A stretch of DNA of 64,000 nt from positions 3,313,501-3,377,500 of the forward strand of contig NC_079239.1 of NCBI RefSeq assembly GCF_027921745.1, written 5' to 3'. A model generated the notes under the pieces. That model searched no databases, had not been told where the DNA came from, and saw only the letters and a program-made list of their open reading frames with translations. Source of the stretch: Schizosaccharomyces osmophilus (Eukaryota; Ascomycota; Schizosaccharomycetes; Schizosaccharomycetales; Schizosaccharomycetaceae). Numbering within the stretch: position 1 is the first letter of the stretch; each line of letters opens with the position of its first letter. The position numbers were made by a program, and so were the translations under genes. Below, in pieces: positions 20,175-30,663 of this stretch.

Positions 20175-20235
20175 CTTTACCTTTTGTAGTGTAATTTGCG
20201 TCTCTTGGATACCCCTTTGTCCTTTTTTTTTTTTA

Positions 20236-20266
20236 TTTTTTTTATTTGGAAAAATTTGCAATTTTT
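20236..20266 (+). repeat. 31-nt shared promoter element, Zn-cluster gene copy
   Basis: Plus-strand copy of the element at 18127-18157, identical over 31 nt and ending 219 bp upstream of the transcription factor start codon. Confidence 0.75.
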
Positions 20267-20484
20267 ATTTTTTACTTTATTTCCTACTTTCTTGCTTGCC
20301 AAACCATTCCATCTGTTTGGTACCTCCCTTTTATGCCCTCTTGTTGATTTTCTCGTTTCTTTTTTAATTTCTCATACCCCCTTCCTTCTTTCCTTCTTCC
20401 TCCTCTCAATTGTTTCTCTTTTTTTTTTTTTCCTCTTTCTCTCCCTCTTCCTCCTTTTCTTTCTTTTGCATCTTTCTTGTCAAT

Positions 20485-21975
20485 ATGCCCCACAAATCCT
20501 CTGGCCCTCGTCGTCGTACTGCCGTAGCTTGTGATCGCTGCCGTCGTAGAAAGATTCGTTGCATCGCATGTGAATTCCCAAATCAACCTTGTATGGCTTG
20601 TCAAAAAGCCCATGCTGAATGCCATTTTTCCGTTTCTTCCTGGCGTTCTTCTCGAAAACGCACTACCCCTTTTCATTGTCCTCCCCATTCTTCTTCTTCT
20701 TCTTCTTCTTCTTCTTCCCTTTCCTACCCTACTACCCTCTCAGGTGACCCATCTTCCATCTCTACATACCCTCCTCCTCTCGCTGCTTCCGCCCCTTCCA
20801 AACTCTCTTCCTTTCCTCCCTCTTTCGTCTCTTCCGCAGCCGCTTCGCCTGTTGATACTTCTACCTCCTCTTTTCCCTCTCTCTCTGCTCCTTCAAATTC
20901 CTCCCGCCAAATGTTTTACCCCTCGTGTAATCCTACCAAAAATTCCTCTACTACACTTCCCTCATACAACGATCCCCAAGCTCCTCCTACTTCCTCTTCT
21001 TTCGTCTCTTCTCCCCTTGTACAGACTTCTCTTTACATGTCTCCCCCTTCCCACCCCATCGACCCTCCTATCTCTCCCACCACGGTTCCCATTAAACAAT
21101 ATGCATCTTCTTCCTCTTCACCTCCTTCTCTTAGTGCTTCCATCTCTTCTGTGTCTTCCGTTCCCGGATACGTGGACCACGATCCTCTTCAGCCATACTC
21201 GTATCAAACACATCCTTTTTCTACCCACTTGGATTCTTCTTCTTCTCCCTCAACACCAAATTCAAACTTCCCGAACCATACCTTTCCTTCTTCCAATCTC
21301 TCAACTGCCAAATTTCCTCAAGATGGTTACGTCAACAAGCCTTTCCATCAGCTTCCCATGCTGTCAGACTTGTCCCTCCCAAACGTCCAACAATCTCATT
21401 CCACCAAACAAGATTCTTCAAACTCCTTTTCTTCTTCTTCTTCTTCTTCCAAGAATCAGCCCTTGAATTCTTTTCACTCTACCAATTCTCAGCTTTTGGG
21501 CGATTCTGACTTTGACTATTCTTCCTACCTTACAGACTCTTCTGACAGCGCTTCCCCCGCCGTTCAAACCGATGAACCAGTCTCTCACACACTTACAACC
21601 TCCGGTAGTGATCCCATCGGCTCTGTTGACCCTCTTAGTCTTGAAATTGATCAGTTTACCAACCTGCAGGAAAGCGTTTCTTCAAATAATCCTTTGGAGA
21701 CTTCTTTCTCCCAGTTCTCCAACTGCAATCCCTCCAAGTCCACCGTTCTTCCCTGGACGATTGGATCCCCTCCCATGCAATCCTTTGCTTATCCCGACTT
21801 TTGTGGATCGCTGGATGAATCTTTCCAGTGCTTAGACTTTACCAATGAAAACTTGTGGTGGGAGAATCTTGATTCTGAAAAAACCACCCCATTGAAAACT
21901 GAAAAACCAATACTCTCTTCAGGCAGCGGCGTTATGGAGGAAATGTCGCACTTCTTGAAAAATCTCGATGATTAA
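20485..21975 (+). CDS. Zn(2)-Cys(6) fungal transcription factor
   Basis: A single exon encodes 496 aa. The start at 20485 follows a pyrimidine-rich leader and puts the DNA-binding domain at residues 17-48. The cluster is C-x2-C-x6-C-x9-C-x2-C-x6-C (VACDRCRRRKIRC, then QPCMACQKAHAEC), followed by a basic linker (WRSSRKR). The rest is Ser/Thr/Pro-rich and apparently disordered, with poly-Ser tracts encoded by TCT repeats at about 20694-20725 and 21430-21450. I do not see the fungal-specific middle homology domain. The C-terminus is acidic and aromatic (QCLDFTNENLWWENLD), a plausible activation domain. I recognise the family but not the orthologue, so no symbol is given. The target genes are unknown. 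Confidence 0.88.
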   Translation: MPHKSSGPRRRTAVACDRCRRRKIRCIACEFPNQPCMACQKAHAECHFSVSSWRSSRKRTTPFHCPPHSSSSSSSSSSLSYPTTLSGDPSSISTYPPPLAASAPSKLSSFPPSFVSSAAASPVDTSTSSFPSLSAPSNSSRQMFYPSCNPTKNSSTTLPSYNDPQAPPTSSSFVSSPLVQTSLYMSPPSHPIDPPISPTTVPIKQYASSSSSPPSLSASISSVSSVPGYVDHDPLQPYSYQTHPFSTHLDSSSSPSTPNSNFPNHTFPSSNLSTAKFPQDGYVNKPFHQLPMLSDLSLPNVQQSHSTKQDSSNSFSSSSSSSKNQPLNSFHSTNSQLLGDSDFDYSSYLTDSSDSASPAVQTDEPVSHTLTTSGSDPIGSVDPLSLEIDQFTNLQESVSSNNPLETSFSQFSNCNPSKSTVLPWTIGSPPMQSFAYPDFCGSLDESFQCLDFTNENLWWENLDSEKTTPLKTEKPILSSGSGVMEEMSHFLKNLDD

Positions 21976-22456
21976 TGCCGAAGTTGTGTTATATATCTGT
22001 TTTTCTCTTTTTGTACGTAAAAAATTGTTACAGAACGATAGACGGCTAGAAGAGAAGAAGTCTTGTGTTTTTTTTTGTTGAATAACTCTTGTACAAATTT
22101 TAGTGCCTGGTGCATTACTTTTTTGTTGTCGTTGTTTCTTTCAAGTTTTATAATCGTTGTTTTTTATCTTATGAAAATATTAATGGGCATTTATTTCTTT
22201 TTATATTTCATTTCAAATTCTAGTTTTGTAAATGTAGCTGTATAATGTACTTGCATCAACAAAGTTTTTGTAAAAACATATCTCTTCATCCCGAAATTTA
22301 AATTTCAAGAGCATTGTAGTCTTACTGAGAAGGGTAAAGGCATTTTTCATTCATAAGACTTGTTCATGCTGCTTTCTAGGCTTAAAATTTATATTAATAT
22401 CTTTTACAATGGAACCTCTTTTCTAGTTTGATCATTTTCTGCTTTGCTTGTAGCTT
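21976..22456. other. Tail-to-tail intergenic region, Zn-cluster gene / nas2
   Basis: 481 bp of AT-rich 3' UTR sequence for both genes. No other feature seen. Confidence 0.5.
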
Positions 22457-23188
22457 TTAGCGTAAATGACAGCCTAGTACGCCAGGGCCTTGCCAAGTAT
22501 GGGGTCTCAATGAGAGTCGATAAATTCTTGGTGAATCATCGGCATCATATCCGCGAATTAATAGCACAATTAAGCTTGCTTCCATGTTGTTCCGAACAAG
22601 AGCAGGCAAGGAAGCCAAACTAGTACAAGTATGAATGCTTATAATCTCGTCTCCGACGCAAAGTCCAGCTTCTTGGGCTGGGCTACCGACAGCCACTGAG
22701 TCTACAACACAAAATGGCTTCGGTCTTCCTAAAATAGAAGCTCTTTGTAAAATGCGGGCCTGATTTCCATTCACGAAAGATTCATCAACACCTACAGCCT
22801 CATCCTGAGCACTCGTTTTGAGATGTGTTTCGGAAGTCCCGTTCGCAAGATCAGGTTTGGCTGCTTCTGCCGAAAGGACACTTTCCAAGACTTGCTTAAT
22901 TTCTTCTTCTATCTTGTTGTAGTCGTTTCGAAGCAGGATTATTTTATGCCTCGCAGGCCGTATCGTAGATATGTCGATATCAGACCTGGGAAACCCATCT
23001 TGCGTTATTAACGGAGTATTCATCGTTGCATTTTCCTACCGCTTATTAGCAGTTTATCCTTTTACGAGCCAAAAAGCTCATTCTGTCAATACATTGAGTC
23101 AACATACTCGTACTAAAACACTCTGCAGTTCCTTCAACTCCTCTTCAATTTCCAATTTTCTCTTTTCTAATAGTTTAAATTGTTCCAT
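22457..23188 (-). CDS. nas2: 26S proteasome assembly chaperone Nas2 (PSMD9), PDZ domain
   Basis: Exon 1 (23188-23108) is short; the intron is 23107-23036 and exon 2 is 23035-22457, giving 219 aa. Nas2 binds the Rpt5 tail and guides assembly of the proteasome base. The N-terminal helices (MEQFKLLEKRKLEIEEELKE, then GFPRSDIDISTIRPARHKI) are the typical PSMD9 start. A PDZ domain fills about 120-215 (FCVVDSVAVGSPAQEAGLCV, GDEIISI, then the RGYDADDSPRIYRLSL strand). Exon 1 is needed: without it the conserved N-terminal coiled coil would be missing. The intron has a CTAAT-type branch point and TAG acceptor. Confidence 0.9.
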
Positions 23189-24237
23189 TGCAAATGTAGG
23201 GTTGTATTCGAAATGAACAATTGTATGCCTGTGAGCTTTTGTTCAACCGCTGCGTTTAAAAGAGATGCTACTCACAATACGCGCCTTGGCCAGCAACACC
23301 AAGTTTGTACATGTTTTTTTTATTTCTAGTATTTTTTTTTTATTTTTAAAAATAATAAAAATATAGCAAAGTATAGTAAAACAAAAGAAAGAGCTGTATA
23401 ACTATGAACAGTAAATTCATCGAAATCGAGAAACCCAACTAGCAAATCAAGAAAAGAACCATAAAAGTGACTTTATAAACTGTTCAATACATTTAATGCA
23501 ATTTCCTCGAGGAATCCTTCATTTTCAATAAAACAATAAAGTAGTCCTTTTGACAGACGGCCTGAAACATATGCTTGGCTATATAAAATCCGTAAACACT
23601 TTTTCTCGTCCTGCAAGTTCCATAGAAACACACTGGCCTTATTTTACATGCTAAAAAAAAACAGTAAAAGGAAGCAAAAACCGCGTAAAAAGAAACAGAG
23701 GTACTTGCCTTTTTGATTTCCTTATTTCTTATATCAGTGTCTTACAACACTTATAAAACTTCTACTTCTACTCAAACTTCTCCTCTCTCTTCCATCGCCT
23801 TTTCCCTGCTTTGTTTACATTTTGTGTAATACATTTCTTTAGTATTATCCTGCCTCTAAATATTTAAATAACCCGCAATGAAAGCGTTAGTATAATGTGT
23901 ATAATGGTATCAAAACCCTTTGTAATAGTCCAGACAACTCGTTTTGTGTGAGTTTATTAGGTTCGTTTCCCCGCACGTTGCAAACATCACCACCATAAAC
24001 AGACGCATATATAGAGGCATGGGTTCCACCATGTATTGTCCCTTCAGCTTGAACGAGCAATTCGCGTACTAATTTTAAAACTTGTTTATTATCCTTCTTT
24101 TATGTGAACTTGAATTGTTGTTGTTTCTTTCATTGTTTTTTTTTATATTCCTTTTTTTCGGTGTTTTTTTGTGTTCTTTTGGTAATCTTTCTTTGTTGTT
24201 GTAGCTCCTATTTTCATCTTTTGTTCGTTCGTTCATC
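23189..24237. promoter_or_regulatory. Divergent intergenic region, nas2 / seven-TM gene
   Basis: 1,049 bp with AT-rich sequence next to nas2, a forkhead-like GTAAACAAAG on the minus strand near 23811-23820, and a TATATAGA box near 24008, about 230 bp before the seven-TM start. A short CATGG/CCATG hairpin lies at about 24020-24035. No RNA gene recognised. Confidence 0.4.
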
Positions 24238-25680
24238 ATGCTGCTTTTGTCCTGGATAAATGCTCTGCTGTTTGCAGGAACGGCTCTCGCTTCTATGCCT
24301 CATGATACCCAAACAGATGCCACTGATTCTTATGGAACTATCAATGAAAATTACAGTATTAGCAACTCTCCAATCATAAGAGAAAAGGGAAAATTGTCGT
24401 TTTTCCCTCTTGATGGTTATCCCAATATGGAAGGGTTCTTCTCTTGCGATCTGTTATATCCCATCCACGGAAATAAATCTGAGCCGGCTTATACAGAACT
24501 CTACTTATTGCCAAATGTAAACGGAACGGTTCATTTCCGAAGCATTTTCTATCCAGACATATTTCAAGCCTATAAACACGCTATCGACGGTTCAAAAGAC
24601 TTGGAATTTCTAAAGAGTCTTGTCCCAAAACCTGGTGAAAATTTCTTTGACAGCTCTCTTGACTCCGATTCAGATATGAAATCCAGTAAGATACTAGTTC
24701 ACGAACCCGGCATGCATTGCTTTATTGGGTATCAAGAAGTTCCGGAAGATACTGAATCCTTCTTGCGTACGTCCAAGCCGAAACGTAAGAATGGTCCGAT
24801 CATGCACGTTCATTACAGATCTAGTAATTACAGATCTGGTGATTTTCTATTTTCTAGGCGATTATATTATCTTTTCCTTACTTTGTCTGTGATTTATAGT
24901 TGCGTAGGTTTATATTGGCTTATCCGCTGGCTTCGTAACCCCCGAAAGATTACCTTTACTCATTGTCTGTTGTTCACTTGGTATATTGCTTTTCTATTCA
25001 ACCATATTTTTAAACGATCACTGATGGCATACGAGGAGGTTTACAAAACTCACGGTAATTTTGCTTATATCTCGTTGATATTTGGTTACTTCTTCGGTGA
25101 CGGAATTGAACGTTCTTTATTTAATTCGTTTATTTTGGCGCTTGCACTCGGCATGGGTTTCGTTCGGCAAAGTTCATATAAACTGATTGCCTTGGTCACA
25201 CTAGTGGGTTGGATTCAATGGGCATTTATCACTATCGCTCCTTTTCTTTTCCCTGTTCTCTTTACGGTTGGTTCTTCTAAAGCAAAATCTTTGCAAGTTG
25301 GATGGATGCTTTTCAATTTTGGTTATATTCCCTCAGTAATGTTCATCGGTCAATTCCTATCTTGCAGGAAGGGTCTTACACCAAAAAGATCGGAAGCTAA
25401 AAGCGTGCACTTTATGGTGTTCATAGCACTCACTATTTTTTCAATCCTTGTGAGTTTATTGGTTCACGTGAAAAGTGCTGCATGTTTTGATTATGAATTT
25501 GATTTAAATGGGAGAATTACTTTGGGTACTATATTCTTTAACACTCGCAGTGCTTCTTTTGAGAATCGTGAGGACATGTTACAAAATAACAAACTAAGCA
25601 ATGTGGAAGAGACTCTGCCGTCATATAAAGACGACCCTGAAACGGACTTGCTGGTCGATGAAAAGCTTCCACTAGTCTAA
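24238..25680 (+). CDS. Seven-transmembrane GOST-type protein
   Basis: A single exon encodes 480 aa. A signal peptide (MLLLSWINALLFAGTALAS) leads into a ~185-residue lumenal or extracellular domain with one clear glycosylation site (NVNGTVHF). Seven hydrophobic segments follow from about 205 to 420, then a short acidic cytosolic tail (YKDDPETDLLVDEKLP). The segment ERSLFNSFILALALGMGFVR fits the conserved core of GOST/LUSTR proteins (Ptm1, GPR107, TMEM87), which act in Golgi trafficking. It resembles the S. pombe seven-TM receptor-like protein SPAC26H5.07c, though that link is from memory. Ligand and function cannot be read from the sequence. Confidence 0.82.
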   Translation: MLLLSWINALLFAGTALASMPHDTQTDATDSYGTINENYSISNSPIIREKGKLSFFPLDGYPNMEGFFSCDLLYPIHGNKSEPAYTELYLLPNVNGTVHFRSIFYPDIFQAYKHAIDGSKDLEFLKSLVPKPGENFFDSSLDSDSDMKSSKILVHEPGMHCFIGYQEVPEDTESFLRTSKPKRKNGPIMHVHYRSSNYRSGDFLFSRRLYYLFLTLSVIYSCVGLYWLIRWLRNPRKITFTHCLLFTWYIAFLFNHIFKRSLMAYEEVYKTHGNFAYISLIFGYFFGDGIERSLFNSFILALALGMGFVRQSSYKLIALVTLVGWIQWAFITIAPFLFPVLFTVGSSKAKSLQVGWMLFNFGYIPSVMFIGQFLSCRKGLTPKRSEAKSVHFMVFIALTIFSILVSLLVHVKSAACFDYEFDLNGRITLGTIFFNTRSASFENREDMLQNNKLSNVEETLPSYKDDPETDLLVDEKLPLV

Positions 25681-26248
25681 GTTGGATCTGAATATTGTCG
25701 ACTTGTGTATATTAGCTAACTTCGTTTATGAGAAAGAAAAGTATTTTCAAATTTAAAAATTCATCTACCGGTTCCAATGTATAATAAAAATGCGTCTACT
25801 TACCTTTATGAATGAAGTTAACAAACACCTGTACGAAATTCTAAGCGTAAACACTCTTTAGGTGACAGTCTAGGATCTGTAACTGTAGCAAATAAAAAAT
25901 TGCATTAGGATAGCCATTTCTGGAGATCTTACGACTTGGTATCAGCGTCTTTTTTTTAAAAAATAAAAATTCACGTAATTTAGGATGAAATTTTTGAACG
26001 GGACCCAAAATTGAAGAACAAGATATGTTTCAATAGAACGCGGTTCATTTCAATACTCTTCATAGCATTTATCTTCAGTAAAGCCCAAATAAGATTTAGA
26101 TTTTGTGGAATCCTTTTTTTATAAGTGAAAAGAAATAGATAGATTTTGGAAATATCCATTTTATTAATGTTTACATATCATCATGACAAAGATTATTTAC
26201 CAGAAATAATCGTTTTCCTTTTTGCTTATTTTTTTGTTAAATTAATGC
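25681..26248. other. Tail-to-tail intergenic region, seven-TM gene / swr1
   Basis: 568 bp of 3' UTR sequence with several AATAAA-type signals (around 25783 and 25890). Nothing else seen. Confidence 0.5.
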
Positions 26249-29200
26249 TTACCATTCATCACTTGTGCCTTCTCGTTCCAAAAATCCAATCATATACTCA
26301 TCAATGTGTCCGAGAGTATCATCAACAGTTTCTTGTTCCAAATCTTCTTCGTTCTCTAAACCGGCATCGTCAAAATTTGACTGCTGTTCTTCTTCCTCCT
26401 CTTCAGCTTCTTTGTCGTAGACCGGAGTCATACTTGACGGTGATGAAGTGCTTTCTCTAGCAGACGAAACTTGCGGTGTAGGCATGTCAATAAACTCATT
26501 CCTTTCAAGCACTGATTCTTTCCGGGCAACCTGTGCGGCCTTTACATCTTCCTCGTCTTCAGCAGCCGCCAAAGCATCTTCCCAATTTTCATCATCTGCT
26601 TTGTTCGCAGTTTCAGCTTCAGCTTCAGCCTCCTCTAAATCCTTTTCATCTATATCAAACAAATCCAAAACGTCCGCTTTTTTGAACCATTCAGTTGTAA
26701 ACTCACCTCCTTGAATGACAATTTTATCAAGCATCCGTTTTTGGTTTGCCCTTCGCAGCATATTCGACTCGACTGTATATTCGCTGATGAGACGATAAAT
26801 ATGAACATCCCTTGTCTGCCCAATTCTATGAGACCGATCCTGAGCTTGGGCATCCAATTGTGGATTCCAATCTGAATCATAGAAAATGACTGTATCAGCA
26901 CCTGTTAAATTGATTCCCAATCCACCGCTTCTCGTAGACAATATAAATACCGGAATCTTATCATCGTTGTTAAATCTTTCAGTTAATATCTGTCTTTGTT
27001 CTATTTTCGTAGCACCATCCAACCTCAAATATCGATGTCCGTGTATGTTTAAAAATTGTTCCAAAATGTCCAAAACCTTGGTCATTTGTGTAAAGATTAA
27101 AGCTCGATGGCCGTTCGAAACTAAGTCTCTTAACAACTTGTCAAGAACTTGTAGCTTACCGCAATCATACTGCAATAATCGGCGATCAGGAAATGCAATA
27201 GCAAGTCTCGTTGCAGCTTGGTGCCATGGCCAATTGTCTTGCTTCATTTTAGGCGTTACATTGTATTTGACAGGTCCTGTAAATAATTCTGGCAGATCTA
27301 CAACAACAGCTTGAGGAGTAATGCAAGCAAAATTTTGAAGAATCTCTTTCATAGAATCAGCGCGCTCTTCTACGCTTAAAATAGAATCACGTAGCATAGA
27401 AGTCGTGTTCAAATTATAGTTAGAGTCACTTTGCGCGGTGAGAGTATAATCAATAGCGCGATAATTCCTCGGTAATTCTCTGACCATTTGTATAAGATTG
27501 TTTCCGAATATTGGTTTACGAGTGCATTTTTGTTCATTTAAATATTTCTGGTGGCGCATTGTCTCGAGCTCACGTTTATATTTTTTGTTTTGGAAATCAA
27601 ATCCAAATTCCGCCTTTTTTATGTAATTTGCAGATGATTGTTGATCTATTTCCATTTCCAATAATGTACATCTTTTGTCATATCCATCAGAAGCGCACAG
27701 CGCTCCCATCTCTCTTGATGTAACAGCGTCAAAAGATTCAGAATCTGTACAGACAAGGCGCAAAGTAGAAAGATCCAGCTTCCTCATTGGCTCGTCTTCC
27801 AATAGCCTTTTACGAACCAGCATTTCTTTTATTTCCATATCAGCGATAGCTGACCGACGCTGAGCAAACGACGTAACAATCGGACGTTCTTCATGTAAAT
27901 TAGGATGGTTACATACTTTACGAAGTTGCATCAAGCAGTTAATAATGCTCATAAAATTCCCTGATGCTAATATTTCTCTCGTACGTGCCCGGTTGATAAA
28001 GTCATCGTACAGAAACCTTTGTCTCTTTGAGAGCTGACAATAAACAACGTGTTCATACTTCCCCGGCATTTGCTTTTCTACTTCTGTTTTCAGGCGACGA
28101 AGGAGATAGGGTCGCAAAACTCTGTGCAATTTTGAAACAGTAGTCATGGCCTCTTCATTCATTTCACTTCCCTCTTCAATTAGTCGATCCATAGGCTTTG
28201 AAAACCAATCTTGAAAGTCTTTGAGATTAGCGAATCCAGAATTGGCATCCGTTACACCAGCAGGCATTAAGAAATAAAGAAGCGACCACAATTCCACCAA
28301 ATTATTTTGTAAGGGAGTACCCGTCAAGAGCAGGCGATGCTCTGCATTAAAGTTTAGCAGTGACTGCCACCGTTGTGATCGAAAATTTTTAATATTATGA
28401 GCTTCATCTAAAATCATGTATTGCCATTTTTTTCGCCTAAAAGGCTGATGATCCTGCAAAACAAGCTGATAAGATGTGATACAAACATGCCACGTATCTG
28501 GCTTATACCATCCTGTACGTTTTTCTTTTCGCTCTTGAGGGTTACCATAATAAGTTAATATTTTGAAACCAGGAAGAAATTTTTTAAACTCCATTTCCCA
28601 GTTTAACATAACACTTGTAGGTACAATAATCAAGTGCGGCCCCCAATTTTCTTTTTCGCAAGCTAAGTGAGCCAACAAAGCAATTGTCTGAATAGTTTTA
28701 CCTAAGCCCATTTCGTCAGCTAGAATACCATTGGTATTGCTTTCATGAAGTGCAGTCAACCATTCCAATCCAAATTGCTGATATTCACGAAGGAAACCGC
28801 GAAAAAGAAAAGGAATCTCAACTTTGTTTGCCGTTATGGTAGAAATTTCATTTATTTGAGAATCTTTGGGAACTTCATTCTCAATTGGTTGTCGTTTCCT
28901 AGAAATTTCTTCCTCAACTTCGTGAGAACGCTTTTTTGATTGGACAGAATTATCATATAGGGAAGATAAAGTAGACTCATTTTCAAATTCTTCTTCGTGG
29001 TTTTTTAAACGTAAGCTTTTATTATTGGAGCCACCCTTGTTCTGTTTGTCATGGTATAAATCATCATCATGGCCACCATTAAGTTCTTGCTTTATTTCAT
29101 TTTGTGAGGCTAGTTTTCTAGCAGAAGCACGAGTAATCCTGTTAGTGTTCGTCCGATTTTTCTCAATGCTCTCATTAAATTTTGGTAATGCCGTTTGTTG

Positions 29201-30136
29201 TCCTCGAGTTTCTTCGTCATCGGAAACTTCTTCGGGTAATTCGTTTTCGGAATCAAGTTGATCTTCGTCGGATTCATCAGATTCAACGTTTTGACCGAGA
29301 GAACCAACTATTTCAGGATTACTATACTTAAGCTTCAGCTCTTCGATGGATAATTGGTCATCTGGAGTATCTCTCAAATAGTTCAAATCATTTTTCGAAG
29401 ACTTCTCCTTTACCTTTTTCTGTTTGGCAGGAGGACCAGTTTGCCGCTCAATCCTAGCTTCTAGTAAATCGGTAGAATGTTTTAATATATTCGCCAACTG
29501 CTCTTTGCCAGCTAGACGATGAACCTCTTCAGCACGTTCTGCTCGTCTTCGCCGAACTTCTCTTTCTACTACTTTCCATTTCTTACGAATTTCCCAAGCA
29601 GTCCTTTTGGCTAGAAGACGAATTCGCTTTTCTTCTTCTTTAGCTTTTCTTTCATCTGCTCCGGAAAGACGCTTAAAATGCCCTAAAATCATACCAGAAA
29701 CTTTACGAGCTCGAGATGCTCGTACTTTTCTTTCATTGTGCATATAACGGGCTAATCCATGAATATGAGATAAAAAATTATCCCTGTATGATAAAGGAGG
29801 CCTCATGGAGCCTGGTCCCTTTTTTAATTCTACAGGAGCCTCAGCACTGAAGTATCCCTTTCTTCGGAATTCCTCAATTCTTCGTCGAAGATCGACTTCA
29901 TCTTTTATTTTTTCTTCGGCGGAAGAAACATCATAATCACCGTCTTCTAAAGATACATACGAATTCAAAAAATCTTCCAAATTTTCGTATTTTGGTTCTT
30001 CCACGACATGCCCAGCATGGGTGACTATAAGCTCAGGTTCACGTAGATGAACGCGTAATTTGTAATTCGAAGAATCTTCTTTTTTAATAAAGGAACCAGG
30101 TCCATCTACATTCTTCTCCGACTCTTCGTAAGTCAT
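26249..30136 (-). CDS. swr1: SWR1 complex ATPase Swr1
   Basis: A single exon encodes 1,295 aa, close to S. pombe Swr1. Swr1 exchanges H2A-H2B for H2A.Z-H2B in nucleosomes. An HSA helix domain (about 110-215, RPPLSYRDNFLSHIHG onward) binds actin-related proteins. An acidic linker follows, then the split Snf2 motor: motif I DEMGLGKT (about 473-480), DEAHNIKN and the LLTGTPLQNN helicase motif, an INO80-family insertion of about 250 residues (about 700-960), and the second lobe with RLDGATKIEQR, STRSGGLGINLTGAD and QDRSHRIGQTRDVHIYR. The C-terminus is acidic. It opens the run of 13 genes that matches SPAC11E3.01c-.13c. Confidence 0.97.
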   Translation of the reverse strand: MTYEESEKNVDGPGSFIKKEDSSNYKLRVHLREPELIVTHAGHVVEEPKYENLEDFLNSYVSLEDGDYDVSSAEEKIKDEVDLRRRIEEFRRKGYFSAEAPVELKKGPGSMRPPLSYRDNFLSHIHGLARYMHNERKVRASRARKVSGMILGHFKRLSGADERKAKEEEKRIRLLAKRTAWEIRKKWKVVEREVRRRRAERAEEVHRLAGKEQLANILKHSTDLLEARIERQTGPPAKQKKVKEKSSKNDLNYLRDTPDDQLSIEELKLKYSNPEIVGSLGQNVESDESDEDQLDSENELPEEVSDDEETRGQQTALPKFNESIEKNRTNTNRITRASARKLASQNEIKQELNGGHDDDLYHDKQNKGGSNNKSLRLKNHEEEFENESTLSSLYDNSVQSKKRSHEVEEEISRKRQPIENEVPKDSQINEISTITANKVEIPFLFRGFLREYQQFGLEWLTALHESNTNGILADEMGLGKTIQTIALLAHLACEKENWGPHLIIVPTSVMLNWEMEFKKFLPGFKILTYYGNPQERKEKRTGWYKPDTWHVCITSYQLVLQDHQPFRRKKWQYMILDEAHNIKNFRSQRWQSLLNFNAEHRLLLTGTPLQNNLVELWSLLYFLMPAGVTDANSGFANLKDFQDWFSKPMDRLIEEGSEMNEEAMTTVSKLHRVLRPYLLRRLKTEVEKQMPGKYEHVVYCQLSKRQRFLYDDFINRARTREILASGNFMSIINCLMQLRKVCNHPNLHEERPIVTSFAQRRSAIADMEIKEMLVRKRLLEDEPMRKLDLSTLRLVCTDSESFDAVTSREMGALCASDGYDKRCTLLEMEIDQQSSANYIKKAEFGFDFQNKKYKRELETMRHQKYLNEQKCTRKPIFGNNLIQMVRELPRNYRAIDYTLTAQSDSNYNLNTTSMLRDSILSVEERADSMKEILQNFACITPQAVVVDLPELFTGPVKYNVTPKMKQDNWPWHQAATRLAIAFPDRRLLQYDCGKLQVLDKLLRDLVSNGHRALIFTQMTKVLDILEQFLNIHGHRYLRLDGATKIEQRQILTERFNNDDKIPVFILSTRSGGLGINLTGADTVIFYDSDWNPQLDAQAQDRSHRIGQTRDVHIYRLISEYTVESNMLRRANQKRMLDKIVIQGGEFTTEWFKKADVLDLFDIDEKDLEEAEAEAETANKADDENWEDALAAAEDEEDVKAAQVARKESVLERNEFIDMPTPQVSSARESTSSPSSMTPVYDKEAEEEEEEQQSNFDDAGLENEEDLEQETVDDTLGHIDEYMIGFLEREGTSDEW

Positions 30137-30663
30137 AGAATTGATCTAGTCATTTGACTTTGTGGTAGTGGTAGAAGGATGAAGCTGAAAATACCACCGA
30201 CTGACTACAAAATTTCTTAGTAGAAGTAGAAAATGGCGAGTTTTCGTTCCTTAGAGATTAAATCATTTTATTTAATTACATATACACGAAATAAATTGGT
30301 ACTTTTTTTTTTAAAATGCATACGTTCATATCCATGTTCTTAACCCCCATTTTTTGGTGTACGGATTGTACTTCCTTCTTAGGCTTTAGAAAAAATAAAG
30401 ACTGTAATTTAGATTAAAATGCATCTTATAAATACTAAATAGAGCTCGATGAAAAGAGGGATTACAGTTAAAAATGCTAAGGATGCAATAGGCCTATTGA
30501 ACACACATACTACTATAGTATCTTTTTTAAGCTAAGTTGATATTACTAGTATTATATAAACTTACTTTCTCGTTACATAAAAAGTAAGAATGATATATTA
30601 AATTAATCCAATATCTAACATTTCGTATACCAAAGTAATAATTATAAAAGTCTTAATGTGTCG
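30137..30663 (-). promoter_or_regulatory. swr1 upstream region
   Basis: 527 bp between the C2-domain gene's stop and the swr1 start, both on the minus strand. AT-rich; no recognised sites. Confidence 0.4.

Larger units (their letters stand above)
17837..20484. promoter_or_regulatory. 2.65 kb divergent regulatory region, adg1 / Zn2Cys6 gene
   Basis: This is the largest non-coding stretch in the window. On the plus strand it is strongly pyrimidine-rich from about 18,960 to the Zn-cluster ATG, which gives long but unconvincing open frames. It holds paired CCAGCC motifs, simple repeats, a six-tract GGG motif, a triple TTTCGAAA repeat, paired ACGCGT boxes and an inverted copy of a 31-nt element (listed separately). 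The composition suggests a long untranslated leader for the transcription factor gene. Confidence 0.6.
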
